Assembly: GCF_036898095.1 (NCBI RefSeq)
Contig: NC_090751.1
Location: 73,423,318 to 73,487,317 of the forward strand
Source of the DNA: Palaemon carinicauda
Taxonomy: Eukaryota; Arthropoda; Malacostraca; Decapoda; Palaemonidae
Direction: 5' to 3'
DNA length: 64,000 nt
In this document: positions 22,266 through 35,979 of the stretch, in pieces
Numbering within the stretch: the stretch's first letter is position 1
Layout: each line of letters begins with the position of its first letter
The notes under the pieces: model-generated
Told to the model about the DNA's origin: nothing
The model's database searches: none
What the model saw: the letters and a program-made list of their open reading frames with translations, nothing else
Program-made: the position numbers and the translations under genes

Positions 22266-24614
22266 CTATGTGCACACTAAACCTACAGGCGACACCAAAT
22301 GGTGGGTTACACCTTCACACCATGCCAGAGACGGTACATTTAACGGTACACCTGAGGGATCACTCGGGATCCCTCGAACCACTCCTTGGGTGGGAGTGCT
22401 TTCCCGACCTCCACCTTCATGGGATGCCTGGCGGACGGTCCTCCTTGGAACATTCTGTTCTAAGGTCAAAGCTTCCCCTACCGGCAGAGGATCCGTCGGT
22501 ATAACTGGTCTGACCCCCTCTGCCCTCCTCCATCGGAGACAGGCAGGACTACAGAGTATAGGTCTACAACAAATGCCCAGTGCAACCAGGACGGCAATAA
22601 AAGCACACATACTAGTTAAATAAAACCCTATGCTAAGGTTTCAATGAGAAGTTTTCAAATTTACAAACTGGCTAAAAAAAAGGGAATATGGTCTAGGGAC
22701 ATGGTTCCTAACCTAGTCAAGTTAAGGTGAACTAATACGTGAGACACATTCACACCTGGCATGATGACAGAAGCATTCACAACAGAAGTGTCTCTGATTG
22801 TCACTCTTTCGCTCATCCTCTTTCTCTGACCGGGTAGACGGTACCCGTCCCCTTGAACAGAGCATCCACTCTGATGAGTCACACATCACCTTATACTTGG
22901 ACTCTCGTCTTACAGATACAATCCAACAATGCCCTAAGTTAATTATTTCCCTCTCAAAGTCAGCTTTTACCTCAAACATACAACTTTGTACAAAACTAGG
23001 CTCTTCCAGATAAACATCAAACAAACAAACACGTGCAGAAGGCGCAAAAAGAGCATACTGTACACAGGTTCTCACAACACATGTGCTTTCCCTATCTTAC
23101 ACTTTTCCAAATTAGGTAATCACACAGCCCAAGTATCTCTATCACTGACAGCAAAATAGGGTTGACTAATTGATACCCGAGTTGCGAATTCCTCTGTTTC
23201 TTTCTCAGTCCACATCGATTTTACTTCATACAAACGAAAATCTGAATCTTCATTCTTAACAGATATCTCTACGAAAAAATAAAACTTACCCTTTAACTTA
23301 GTAACAGTCACGGATGACATTCGATAAAACTCTGCCAAGTTATTCTTTACAGGTGGAATAAACGTTGGAATAGTCTCATGAATTTTTTTAATTATTGTTA
23401 TGTATTATTGTAATGTACTATATTATTTCAAGTGTTGCAGGTATTGCGCAACATTGCATCATATTGCATGAATAAGACATGTTATGCTTTGTACATAAGA
23501 GTAATGATTTGTTTTGGTATTAGGATTCAAACATTTGTTGGTTACCTCAAAGATAGGATGTGATTCTTTATGATTTTGTACTGGAGTAGGATTTAAGTCT
23601 TTTCAGAGCGATGCTCTTTTGTTTAGCAATGTTTTGGTTTGGCAGATTGTGTAAGACGCTCCATACACACTTGGGAGTTAGCTGTCACAGAGTAAACACA
23701 GTACAATGTAGTCTTTTATACATTAAATGTATTTTTAGAATACCAACGTCTTATTACCCATCAAGCCAAAATTGACGACATCAGATGGGATCAGCTGAGA
23801 AATAATTACTAACAATTGTTCATCTATGTTCCAGGTAATTATTATGGTTAATAGAACTTCCTACCAAAGTACCATATCCCACAATTATCTTTATAAAAAT
23901 TCTCCTGGGGGTAAAATGTCAGAAGTGATTTCTCCCGTGGGTGTCTCTTGTTGAATCTAGCTCGCCACGTTTCCTAAGTGTAAAGTTAGTTCATTAGCTA
24001 CAAAAGCTAATTGTGTAGCACTTTCTACATAAATTACATCTCTGAATTTGTTCTATTTCTTCCCCTAAATTGTTAATCCTATTCTCCAAAACTCTCAATG
24101 TCTCTTGTCCTTTATTTACTGCTATAGAAACTGTCTTCAGTTTCTCATCTACAATATGTGTATGAGATATGACTTTGTTTATCATGTTATGAGTATTTTG
24201 GGACTCTTGGGTGAGTGCGTTTTTTAATTGATCGAGTTCCGAATGTGTAATTAGTCCAGTCCAACCTCCAATCAATTCGCCTATCCAATTAGCTGCACGT
24301 TTCATTCTATTCCTTTTTTGAAGTCACGAAGTCTTCGAAAGTACTGTATCCAATGACCTACGGAGGGCTCTTTTCATGTTATCAAGAATCACTTTTAACT
24401 TGATTACAGCAACATCTTTATCTTCTTTCAATTGATCTTCTAATCCTTTAATTTGAGTTAGAAATGTAACCAGTGGACTCGCAACTTTCTCAGGATCATA
24501 ACTAATCAACAAAACATGAACATCCGACTTGAAAGACAACCTAAATCTTTCGTCAAAGACTACGCCCTTGTGTATTCTCACTGCACTGTTCACAAACATG
24601 CAAGCAGTTATCAA
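22266..24614 (-). pseudogene. env: envelope-like gene of element G (broken)
   Basis: Envelope glycoprotein remnant of the F-protein/errantivirus type, which in related elements sits in the envelope and drives fusion. From the N-terminus: a hydrophobic start and ectodomain (24614-24324), one in-frame TGA, then a basic furin-like site (RMKR) followed by a glycine-rich hydrophobic stretch and a heptad-like region (24305-23994). Ectodomain pieces with several Cys (23338-23120, 23075-22722) and a putative membrane segment with tail (22610-22266) come next. A solo LTR at 23396-23883 splits it. Frames change between the pieces, so it is non-functional. Confidence 0.65.
23396..23883 (+). mobile_element. 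solo LTR related to the A family, inside env of G
   Basis: 488 bp from TGTTATGTATT to CCCACA with a perfect 5-bp duplication ATTAT (23391-23395 and 23884-23888). It shares TGTTATG, 'aggatgtgattctt', 'gtaggat' and 'gatgctc' with the A LTR, but is clearly another subfamily. Confidence 0.85.
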
Positions 24615-24723
24615 ACATACTGCTGCAAAGTAAAAAAATGAACGCTTCCCATTGCGAACTATATCAACCTAAGCCTATCGCTAAATCCTGGCTAACTAAA
24701 ACCAAATCAAAGCTCACTGCCTT

Positions 24724-24736
24724 TTAAAGAGCAGTC

Positions 24737-24810
<74 letters not shown>

Positions 24811-25128
24811 AGAAAAGGGATCTTGAGCAATGCTTTGAAACTTATCAGCTGATCCATCATTAGAATGCAAAACAGGGTAAATTGCTGATACATTTCGATT
24901 ATCTGAGCTCATCTCGTTTTCTGGCACAATCTTGACAACAGAAGCATGAGCTTCATGTACATTATCTTTCGCAATACTCTTAACAGTTATTCTATCATGA
25001 TTAATATGGGTCACTCTGAATGGTCCAATAAAAGCTGATTCGAACTTATGCTCTTTACTCTGAAGCCGCGTTATATACACATGATCACTAATCTGAGTTT
25101 CATGTGGTTTCGCTTTGAATTTTTCCAA
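24724..25128 (-). pseudogene. pol: integrase C-terminal domain of element G with (RE)n tail
   Basis: 'KFKAKPHETQISDHVYITR' and 'HKFESAFIGPFRVTHINHDRITV' are the SH3-like (GPY/F-type) C-terminal domain of Gypsy integrases. The end of the frame runs into a (CT)n array (24739-24808) read as repeated Arg-Glu. Upstream it joins directly to the RT thumb, so the core was deleted. Confidence 0.75.
24739..24808. repeat. (CT)n microsatellite
   Basis: About 70 bp of CT between the integrase C-terminus and the env start of element G. Confidence 0.97.
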
Positions 25129-25139
25129 AGTCTATAATA

Positions 25140-26155
25140 AATTGTCTGTAATAAGAGGCTAACCCCAAAAAAGAACTAACTTGCTTGGGTGTTTGAGGAC
25201 AAGGATAAGTTCAAATTGCTTCTACCATATCTACCATCGGGTTTAAGCCCTTGTTATTTAATATATGACCTAGAAATTGAACCTCTGGCTGGAACAGCTG
25301 ACACTTTGCTAGGTTGACCTTCAAATTATGACGTCTCAAGGCTTCGAGAACTTTAACAAAATTAGCCATGTGTTCTTCTACAGTATTCCCTGAAATTATT
25401 ATATCATCAATATAAACCAATACTGCATTTCCTACCAATCCAGAAAATACGCTCACCATTACTCGTGAAAAATGCGCGGGCACGTTTTTTAACCCAAATG
25501 GCAAGGTATTAAAGGAATATAATGAGTTGCCAGCGACAAATGCGTTTTTCTCTCTACTCTTGGGATTGAGTGCTATTTGGCGATACCCAGATTTAGGATC
25601 TAACGTCGAAAAGAATGTGTTATTCTTGACTTTACATAAGATTTCTTTTATTGATGGCAAAGGAAATAAATCACCTTTCGTTACGTTATTCAATTTACGG
25701 TAATCTACACATATGCGTAAAGCGCCAGACTTTTTCTTTACAACTACGATAGGAGAATGCCAGGGAGAATCAGAGACAAAGATTGTTCCATTCTCTTTCA
25801 TCTCTGCTAACTGTCTATTTACTTCAGTCTGATATGCAAAAGGTACTCTATAGGGATACGTTACGACTGGCGAACTGTCTCCCATATCTATGTTGAAAGG
25901 CCTGAAGTCACAATAACCCGAAGGTTCTTCCTCTAATACAAATATATCTTGATATTCTTCCAAAATCTGAGCAACATAAAAATGATACTGAGCAGGTGTT
26001 AAACTATATCCCAAATCTTTTAAGGCGCCTGTGCGATCTGATGAGGTACTCTGCTGAATAGCGGCATTAAACACTAAATCAACATTCATTTTAACCCACA
26101 CAATTAGCGTATTCTCTTTAAGTAACACTGGTACTAATGCAAAGTTATGAAACAA
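25140..26155 (-). pseudogene. pol: reverse transcriptase of element G
   Basis: A good RT frame with 'ALRICVDYRKLNNVTKGD', 'FFSTLDPKSGYRQIALN', 'SFNTLPFGLKNVPAHFSRVM' and the catalytic 'VLVYIDDIIISGNTVEEH'. After 25211 there is a TGA, and the thumb ('SFLGLASYYRQFI') follows in the same frame to about 25145, where it joins the integrase C-terminus. RNase H and the integrase core (about 1.8 kb in related elements) are missing. Confidence 0.88.
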
Positions 26156-26319
26156 TACTTTAATTTTTCCTTCTTTGATCTAAACTATTGAGTCCTGCAA
26201 CAAGTTATTTTCAAAGTCTACATAAGGCGTAAGTACGCCAACCCTTCCTTTAATTCCTTTAACACACATCAAGTTTAATTACCATGGCAACACAAGGGTC
26301 TATACAAACTTCTTGAGAA

Positions 26320-27068
26320 AGTCAAAGGTCCCACTTATCAGTGACATTAACAACAGGTTCAATTACGGGTTCTACTGATGTAACTGTCCCTCCTATGGGT
26401 AGGATACGATCCCTCATGGTTACAGTCAATCCCTCAGGACACGAAAGCACATTTAAACCAAGTAACCAGATCGCATCAGAACCAAATATGACATCTATGC
26501 CCGTAATACCCAACTCAGGGACGACGTAGAAATCGTGAATGAGTTTCTCGTCTCCGAAATAAAAGGGTTGTGAACAAAAATTATTTATGAAAACTTCTTT
26601 TCCTCCCAAGTCCTTGACATTTTAAAGGAACTTTATTTTGAACTTGATTTAAAGGAACCTTATTTTGAACTTGATTTACTGTAATGTGTGATTCAACAAT
26701 AAGAGACACAAATGCTCCTGTATCTATTAAACAGTTTCGAATACCGGAAGGGAACTTAACTTTGATAACAGGCTGCTGGGGTGCTGTCTTCGGTCTTCTT
26801 CCTATTGGGTCATCCTGGGTGCCGCTGTCACCGCTGGGAGCTTTCCTTGTGCTTGCGGCGTTGGCCAGGCCGCAGGCGGCGATGGGTGCACTAAAGGAGG
26901 CCTCCACCATGGGGATGCCTGCATAAAACCCGCCGGGGGATGGGGATAGTAAGGTGGCACTCCCATCGCGGGTGCTGTTCTTCCTGCTGTCGCTCCAGTG
27001 TTGGGGGTTCGAGCCGCTTTACATTGACTGGCGTAATGTCCCCGCTGTTTATAGTTGAAACACTGCAC
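26320..27068 (-). pseudogene. nucleocapsid and protease of element G
   Basis: The N-terminus has 'CFNYKQRGHYASQCK', a CCHC knuckle whose second Cys is Tyr. A Pro/Ala-rich linker follows. The protease loop is 'CLIDTGAFVSLIVES' in the frame 26910-26581, and the flap and C-terminal part ('GVTGIDVIFGSDAIWLLGL'-like, 26609-26322) are in another frame. A 27-bp tandem duplication (26625-26680) doubles the peptide NQVQNKVPL just after the active site, probably spoiling the fold. Confidence 0.75.
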
Positions 27069-27224
27069 CTTCTTCCGAGCTTGTGACCTATTGTTTGGCC
27101 CTTGGCCCGATGATTTCTTCTGTCCATTCGAATTGTTCCCGGACGATGATGACGATGAGGGTCACTGTTGTCTATGTCCTTCAGATCGGGGTGTTTCCTC
27201 CTCTCCTGTACCTGCCATTAAGGT

Positions 27225-27945
27225 TCACACATTATCCATAGCCCTCTCTATGGGTATGGGCTGATACAGTTTACTCCACATATATGCAGGTAGATGCAAT
27301 TTCATGACCTTCTTCAACCAAGGGTCTTTAATGCCTTCCAAGGCATCATGGCCATCCAAGAAATCTTCCAAGCCTGCAGCTATTCTTGTGAAAAATTGAC
27401 AGTACAACTCACCTTCCTTCCGGACGGGAACATAGTTACATAAATGTTCATGTAAACTGGCGGTACTTAGGCTTAACCTCCGTTGTAGGTGTATATTCAA
27501 ATGTGCCCATGACCTGGGTTCGATGAATTCGAGATCTCTCCTCACTTTCCTATGGGCATTTCCCAATTCTCTGTTTCGCCAAAACGATTTTTTGACGATC
27601 GGTCCAACACTGCTCCGACGTTGCTACTTCCACAGAACTGAGAAATGTTTCTATTGAGAGAAATCGACGTCCTTGTTGTGGCACAATATCTTCAAAAATT
27701 GGTACATATTCAGACAATGGAGGAAAGTTACCGTATTCGCTGTATTGTCCATTCCCTCCAGCCCAGGGTTCGAACCCATCTTCTAGTGAAGGGCTGTTGT
27801 GGTAAACTCCCTGTGGTGCTGGTCTCTCAGCACCCGCTGATGTTCTAATATAGACAGGTTCCCCTTGAGGCCTTACAACATGATGTATGCCTCCAACGGT
27901 TTCTTCCACCTCGATGAGGATATTATCTTGCTCCAGAACACTCAT
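27225..27945 (-). pseudogene. gag: gag of element G
   Basis: Two overlapping frames. The first (27945-27550) starts at a Met 80 bp inside the primer region ('MSVLEQDNILIEVEETVGG') and ends with a capsid start. The second (27566-27225) has helical capsid sequence ('SWAHLNIHLQRRLSLSTASLHEHL', 'YMWSKLYQPIPIERAMDNV'). One frameshift lies between them at about 27555. Confidence 0.65.
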
Positions 27946-28023
27946 GTTGTAATTTCGTAATCTCTAATTACTCACTTAGTTCACTTAGTTGAAAGAAATC
28001 CCACTAGCGCGCCACCATTTATT

Positions 28024-28329
28024 TGTCCCAAATCTCGGGCAAATATTAATTAATAATAAGTCAAGGAGACAGGGATAAGACAGATGCTATTCTGTTCTTT
28101 CAACTACATATATTTTCCAATCAGAGAATACAAAGTCATTGAGCACTTGTCATAACTTCAACAAATAAATCATCAGTGGTAGCGACGAAAGTCATTAAAA
28201 AGTCAATTTCCTTAAATGAATACTGAATGAGTGCTCTTACAGGTATTTAATACAAATCTAGGCTCAGGCATTTACGAAGACTACAGCAAAGGGAGACTAA
28301 TCTAAGTTACGTTAACACGGTAACAAAAT
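28024..28329 (-). repeat. 5' LTR of element G, inner part
   Basis: Matches 14742-15045. The right edge is broken by the 5'-truncated LINE at 28330. On the minus strand the LTR is followed by AATAAATGGTGGCGCGC, the putative primer region; element H has the similar ATAAATGGTGGCAGCGG. Confidence 0.85.
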
Positions 28330-28677
28330 TGACACAACAAAACATTGACCTCCCAGTTGGAGATTTGATTACATTATTAAGGCATTTCATATTGGAAAAA
28401 TGGCAGAATATTTGGAATAATGTGCCAGAAAATAATGAATTAAGGCAAACTAACCCGAAGGTTGCTCCTTGGGATTCCCTGACACAAAAGAACAGAAGTA
28501 ATTTTAACCAGATTACGAATTGGGCACTCGAGATTGACCCATGAATTTTTAATGAGTACACCTCACGGCACTGTTCCAATGTTCAGTGAGTGTGATACTT
28601 TTTTATCTATTAAACATATATTTTCGGTTTGTAACGTTTTTCAGCGAGAGAGAGATATGTTTTGGTCAGAAAACTTT
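28330..28677 (+). pseudogene. C-terminal end of LINE ORF2 (Jockey-like)
   Basis: 28329-28500 reads 'ILEKWQNIWNNVPENNELRQ' and 'KVAPWDSLTQKNRSNF', the W-x-x-x-W...NKL...PW...R pattern downstream of the RT of arthropod Jockey/R1-type LINEs. It then shifts by one base and continues with 'LTRLRIGHSRLTHEFLMSTP', the diagnostic RLRIGH motif of that domain, ending at a stop near 28677. The expected Cys cluster is degenerate. Confidence 0.75.
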
Positions 28678-28843
28678 TTCTGACATTTTAACTGAATCAA
28701 GTAATTTTTCTGTTTCTAGAATTTTAACCTTTTTAAGGAATTCACGTATTATTGATAGAATCTAAATTTTTACCTAAGATTTTTTACTAATTCATTTTAA
28801 ATAATATAGATTTAATATATAGTTAATTATTTTTATCACTCAG

Positions 28844-30225
<1,382 letters not shown>

Positions 30226-32010
30226 CTAGCGTACTAACTGCTTTACGTGCACAACACTTTTCCAAGACAATATTACTCCTTTGAACGAATGAAGGGGCCA
30301 GTTTAAAACGGCTTTAAATTGAATTAAATAAGGAGTTTTATCTGGACATGGCAAAACGTTCTGTTTGATCTCAATACTATTTCTCTTTAACCTACGCCAA
30401 ATAAGGATGTTAACGGCGATAAATATCATCACCGTAACACTAATTCCTGCTAGTAATATGTAGAATCGACGTTCTTCATAAGTCGGTGTCGGGTGGTCCA
30501 TCTCGGTCAATTTCATCAACCGCTTAGCCACACGTGCATTGTAAGGGAGAGGTAAAGATGGAATTGTTGTCGACCACGTGAAGTTCGCGAAGTAGGCTTG
30601 TTCTCTGATGATAGTCTTGATTCCATGCACCATGTAATTCGGGGACGTCCCGATACAACCATCTGCTGCAACGAAGATTTGGGAATAGGACGTGAATCCT
30701 TCCGGGCATGATACATTGAAGCCGGCCTTGTCGTATCGTATCCACGAGCCGTAGTTCAGTCTGCAATTGAACTTATTATTGTCAAAGGGATAAAGCTTAT
30801 CCAGACAATTTTCATTTGTATGGGAGAGAGCACCGTCTAGCACTATACCTAACTCGCATGAATACATTAAGTTTTTATGGAATTCAAATGAGTCAGCTGT
30901 ACATATTTTTTTATCCATTGCGTCTGAACAGTGAGTTAATTGATTTAAGTCTTTAATGAACGTATATGTTTCCTTGTCTGGGGAAATCAATACGTGTCCT
31001 GTCAAACTGGATATTACTGGATTTGAGTGATTCGTCATGAAAGTCAGAAATGGTGATATCCTGTAAGATTGCCAGGCATCGGAAGAATCAAAGAGAATTG
31101 TAATCATAATCCTGTGATTTTCAACGCTTACTGTAATTAGGCTGTAATAAAATTCTAACCTACGTGCGTCTAACAAAGGAATATAACCTAATTTCTCCCG
31201 TCTGTTCTCCACAATTAACGTTAAGTCTCTTATTGGCAACAAATGGGGTGACAGTACACCTTTAGTCGCTAATGGGATAGCTTGCACATAATCTTTTGAT
31301 TTCTCAATGAAATGTGCAATTCTATTATGTATGTGATCTATTTTTGAATCATAGTACGTTAACGTTGCCAACAAATCCTGTACTTCCATAATCTGACTGA
31401 TATTACTAGAATGTTCATTTACCAAACTCATAATTTGATTGATTGAAGCTAACTGATTCCTTAGTTCTGACATAATCAATTCATCTCCATTAGTCAAGAA
31501 CTCAATTTTCTTATTTTGATTACTAATCTTAAAACGATTGGAAATTCCTAAGCCTAAACTTGCAATAGAACCAAAGATGTTTAGTGCAACAAAAATAAAC
31601 GGGTTATGTTTCTCAAGCTTATCGTGTCCTACTGTCCACATCAAAAGGTCACGAGCCAAAGATTCTGCCTCATAAGTCTTATTTTGCAAGTCGTCAGATA
31701 GCATCTCTGCAACTTTTAGTGTCGATGCAAGTGAACTCTCTGTATTAAAAGGAAAATGGCTTCTATGCATTTCATTTAATGAAACAGCAAACCTTGAAAT
31801 GGCGCTCTTTTAGCTAGTGACGTCATTCTCTGGGAGAAAAATTGCTTGCATACGCACTTCAACAACTACGTTACTTGATGTAATAAAAACGTCTTCTTGT
31901 CTTTCAACTATAGTGCCATATTTAAAATCTATACTTTTAGTTTTAGAGCTCATCCCACACGAGAAAAATGTCTGAGCGAACAATATCACTCCGGACAATA
32001 AAAACTTCAT
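30226..32010 (-). pseudogene. env: envelope gene of element H (one in-frame stop)
   Basis: F-protein-like envelope remnant of an errantivirus-like element. The N-terminal part (32010-31810) starts with a signal-peptide-like stretch (MKFLLSGVILFAQTFFSC). A single in-frame TAA at about 31812 separates it from the 514-aa remainder. That part has a hydrophobic glycine-rich segment around residues 57-79, coiled-coil heptads, many potential N-glycosylation sites, conserved Cys pairs in the ectodomain, and a transmembrane helix (FYILLAGISVTVMIFIAVNI) about 75 residues before the end, followed by a basic tail. Gypsy-type env is usually made from a spliced RNA; the 340-bp gap to integrase has room for an acceptor site. 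Confidence 0.82.
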
Positions 32011-32349
32011 CTTGGAAACCTGTAACGAGAAAAATATATGTAATTACTCCTGTATTAAGAAGAAAAACTTTTAACATATAATGTTTACAAAAACTAAAAA
32101 GAAATAAAGATCTTTCCCTCACTTCTTTCCCTCTTATTTTAATTTCTTATGTGAGCCAATGGTACGATTCTCTCATCAGTGGGTTGGGATACGTTTTGAA
32201 CTCTAAACCTATTGGCCGTTAATGTTCCCAAAATGTTAAATGGGCCTTAAAACTTAGGTGTTAGTTTATAATTGAGTCCTTTACGTACATTTACCTATAT
32301 GTATACATTATCACCCACGGTATATGTTTTAGTTGGCTTCGCTATTTTA
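32011..32349 (-). other. gap between integrase and env of element H
   Basis: Contains the decayed end of the integrase C-terminal domain (minus, 32349-32280, 'YTVGDNVYIH'-like) and an AT-rich stretch without an ORF before the env start. Confidence 0.5.
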
Positions 32350-33792
32350 TCATGATTCCTTTTCATTATGATTTGTGATTCTTCTAAATTCTTTCGAAGG
32401 ATCAAAACGACTTTTGCTTGCATTTATACATTCTTTTAAGGGATTTGATAGATTAGTTGTAGGCGTTAATACATGGAAAGGCATTCTAACTGGGGTACCA
32501 TACAATGCTTCGTGCGGTGACATTTTAATTGATATATGATATGAATGATTCAGAGTACTCAGTACCGCAAGTATTGCAATATCCCAGTTGGGGTCTGATC
32601 CCCCTAGTGTTACTCTTAATATATTTAAAACCTTCCTATTTTCTCTTTCCACTAGCCCATTCGACTCTGGGTGATATATCATGGTATTTATTTTCTTTAT
32701 GCTAAGGAATTCACACAATGAGGTAAGAAAGTGATTATTAAATTCTCCACCCGAGTCTGAGATTATCATGTGTGGAATTCCATGTTTACAAATGTAACAC
32801 TCGTAAAACTTCCTAGCGCATTCAATCGCAGTTTTAGTTTTAAGCGCTATTAGTTCTGTATATCGAGTTAAAGCATCTACAATTACTAAGAGGTGCTTAT
32901 TTCCTCTGTCTGACTCATAAAATCCTGTTAATAAATCTAAATGTATCCTTTCAAAGGGTTGATTGGGCACGGGATAAGCCCCTAGGCTGACAGGTGTTTT
33001 CATATGCCCTTTGTTTTCCTGACATGTGCGACAATTAGCTATGTGTTTTTTTATATCTGTAAGCATCGTATGCCAATAAAACGATTTGGCTTTCTGTGAC
33101 ATTAATGAGAACCCCGGGTGTCCATGCAATGGATTTGCATGCAACCAATTCAGGACAGTGGAAATAAGTGAGATTGGTACCACTACCTGGTCGTTAGTTA
33201 CATGTGGTGTATTGCGGGTTTTCCTTGTCACGGTCCTACACACAATATTGTCTTTGATTATATAATTCTGCTGCTTATACTTTATATATTCCTTTTCCTT
33301 ATGATTGCCTTTCAAAGCATTTATAATTTTTTCTAATTTCTGATGTTTTCTTTGCTCAGTCTGTAATAATTCAGCACTCCAGCCCAAATCTTCTTGTTCA
33401 GATATCGTTTTAACAATAGGCATGGATGTTGATATATCTATTAATTCAGCTAAAGGCTCCGTACAAGATGACATGGGGTTGCGTGATAATGCATCAGCAA
33501 TGATATTTGCTTTCCCAGGTAAATACCCGATTCTCGCGCCAAAGTCTTGAATGATTAAATGCCACCGAGTTCGTTTGGGGCTGTGGCTGAAGCCTTTAAA
33601 GAAGTCGGTTAGTGGTTTATGATCAGTAAGAACCTTAACAGGATAACTGTATATTATGAACTTAAAATGCACTAGTGAATTAACAATAGCTAGCCCTTCC
33701 TTGTGTATTACTGCATACTTACTTTCGGAAGTTCTCAGTTTTCGAGAATAAAAAGCTATCGGGAAAAATTGTTTTTCATATTGCTGAAGCAA
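32350..33792 (-). pseudogene. pol: RNase H and integrase of element H
   Basis: RNase H C-terminal half ('PIAFYSRKLRTSESKYAVI', 'KVLTDHKPLTDFFKG', 'NIIADALSRNP'). Then comes the integrase zinc domain ('LHGHPGFSLMSQKAKSFYWH', 'CRTCQENKGH') and a core with 'FERIHLDLLTGF', 'MIISDSGGEFNNHF' and 'YHPESNGLVERENRKV', so D-D-E is complete. It overlaps the RT frame by 36 nt. The shift falls in a G6 run at about 33797, in the RNase H active-site region. Confidence 0.9.
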
Positions 33793-35615
33793 TACCCCCC
33801 TACTCTTAAGTCTGAGGCGTCTGTTGCAATGAAGAATTCCTTACCGAAGTCAGGAAATTTTAAGATAGGAGAACTACACAGTTCATCTTTCAAGGTATTA
33901 AACGCCTGTTGATGCTGCTCAGACCTTATGAAATCTACGCCCTTCTTCATAAGATCAGTTAAGGGAGCGGCTATTATTGAATAATTGCGTATAAAACGCC
34001 TGTAATATCCACTACAACCCAGAAATTGCTGTATTCCCTTGACATTAGTAGGTATCAGAAAGTTACGGATAGCCAACACCTTATCATGGACTACTTTAAG
34101 ACCTTGGCTTGACACCGTAAAACCCAAATAGACTAATTCTGGTTTGAAAAATTCACACTTACTAATCTTTACCCTTAAGTTATGTTGTCTTAGTCTCTGT
34201 AGTACTAGTTCTAATTTACGTAGATGTTCTTCTAAGGTGTTGGAAAAGATTACAAGGTCGTCCATATAGGCATGCAATATATCCCCTAGCAAGTCTCCAA
34301 ACACTATGTTAATCATTCTTGTAAATGTTATGGGAGCACAACGTAAACCCAAAGGCATCCGTAAAAATTCATAATGTCCCCTGGCTGTGCTGAAGGCTGT
34401 GTATGGGATACTATTTTCTTCTAATGATATCTGGTGAAAGCCTTCAAGTAAGTCCAAACTGGTAAAATATTTATTCTGACCTAACAAAGATAAAATATCG
34501 TCAGTACATGGCACTGGGAATCGATCAGGGATCGTCTCCTCGTTTAGGCGACGGAAGTCTATGCAGATACGCCATGTTCGATCTTTTTTCGGTACAACTA
34601 TTAATGGAAAATTATGAGGGCTGTTCGATTTCCTAATGACTCCTTCTTCTAGCATTTTACCTACTTCATCATTTATTTCATTCTGGAATTTCATAGGGAG
34701 TCTGTACGAGGGTACATAGATAATTTTCTGCTTGTCCTTTAACCTTATTTGATGCTCGATCACATCTGTTTTTCCTAAGGATCCATCCGTAGTGGAAAAA
34801 ACATCATGATATTCAGTTAAAAGTCCAAAAATTTTCTGCTGAATTTCTTCGTCTTGAATGTCTTTATTGATTTTATTTTTAATAGATTGCAAAAGCGATT
34901 CATCTGCAACTGATTGAACGTGATTGATTTCAGCAACGGTAAGAATACGATGTTTATAAACTTCTACATCCAAGATATGTTGATTTTTGTGAATTACTAA
35001 AGTGGTATTTAAATGATTACAGACTTCATTATTACATTGTTGATGTGAGCCTACTGTATAAATAGCTTGTGTGACAGACAATCCGTTAGTTTTCAAAGTG
35101 TCGGAAAGGATTAATATTTCAGATCCCGGTAATGTTTTCTTTACTTGCACCATTAAATTCGAAGGTACGTTCGGCTTGATAGATTGCGTGCAAGATGATA
35201 TTACGGGTGAACGAGAATTCTGTTGGGGCACGTATATTATTTCTTTATTAGTGAGACAAGTTATTGGTTCTTCAACGTACGTCACTGTTTTATTTGTCGT
35301 CTCCTTTTTATCCAAAACTGATTTTAAGGTATTAGAAGACTTATAGAATTTTCCTTTGATATACACGCCGAGCTTGGCAGGGGCTAAGATAATGTTTTGA
35401 TTGCCCATAGATGGGTATCCTATAATTACAGCTGGATATATATCAATGTTTTGTACAACAACAAATGTATCGGCAAACGTGCGCTTACCGACCTTGAACT
35501 GAACATGAGTTACGCCTATTACATTTAATTCATTATTTCCTATACCCGAGAGTCTTACTACGGATTTTTCTATTGGGAAGTTCGAAAACAACAAATGATG
35601 TGTCCTCAAATCCAT
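33756..35615 (-). pseudogene. pol: protease C-terminal part and RT of element H
   Basis: The first 250 residues hold the protease remainder and a linker ('VQNIDIYPAVIIGYPSMGNQ'). RT blocks are 'RTWRICIDFRRLNEETIPD', 'YFTSLDLLEGFHQISLE', 'YEFLRMPLGLRCAPITFTRM' and the catalytic 'HAYMDDLVIFSNTLEEH'. The thumb is 'FLGCSGYYRRFIRNYS', followed by the first RNase H block 'FFIATDASDLRVGG'. The protease active site lies just upstream, over the frameshift described in the next entry. Confidence 0.9.
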
Positions 35616-35853
35616 GATATTACGTGGACTACCAGAGCCAAAAAAATAATGTAAATGATCTGTGTTCTAAATTTACATCATATAATGTTGGTCGTAACTC
35701 ATTTTGGCTTATTATTGTATGAATTTGTTGCAAATCTACGGGAGCATGCACTGATTTACTTAATTCGGCCGCGTGTTCCATAGGAAAATCTATTGCCTCA
35801 CAATGATCTGATAAAACATTGAATTGATTATTCAATACTACTGATGTTGACAT
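35600..35853 (-). pseudogene. protease N-terminal part of element H with defective active site
   Basis: A 74-aa frame reaches the active-site region and ends just after a T8 run (minus strand, about 35638-35645). In the frame used by the downstream ORF the motif reads G-S-G-S-P-R-N, so the expected catalytic Asp of D-S-G is a Gly. Together with the frameshift this marks an inactive protease, unless the T8 run is a sequencing error. Confidence 0.6.
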
Positions 35854-35979
35854 GAATGACCTTGACCCAACATCACTCTCTTCCCCACTGGAGTTAATTA
35901 TGTGGTATTTGCTTTGCTCTGCACATTCTGAAAATTAGTCTGACCTTGCGAGGTCTGGTTTGACGACCCAGGATCAGCG

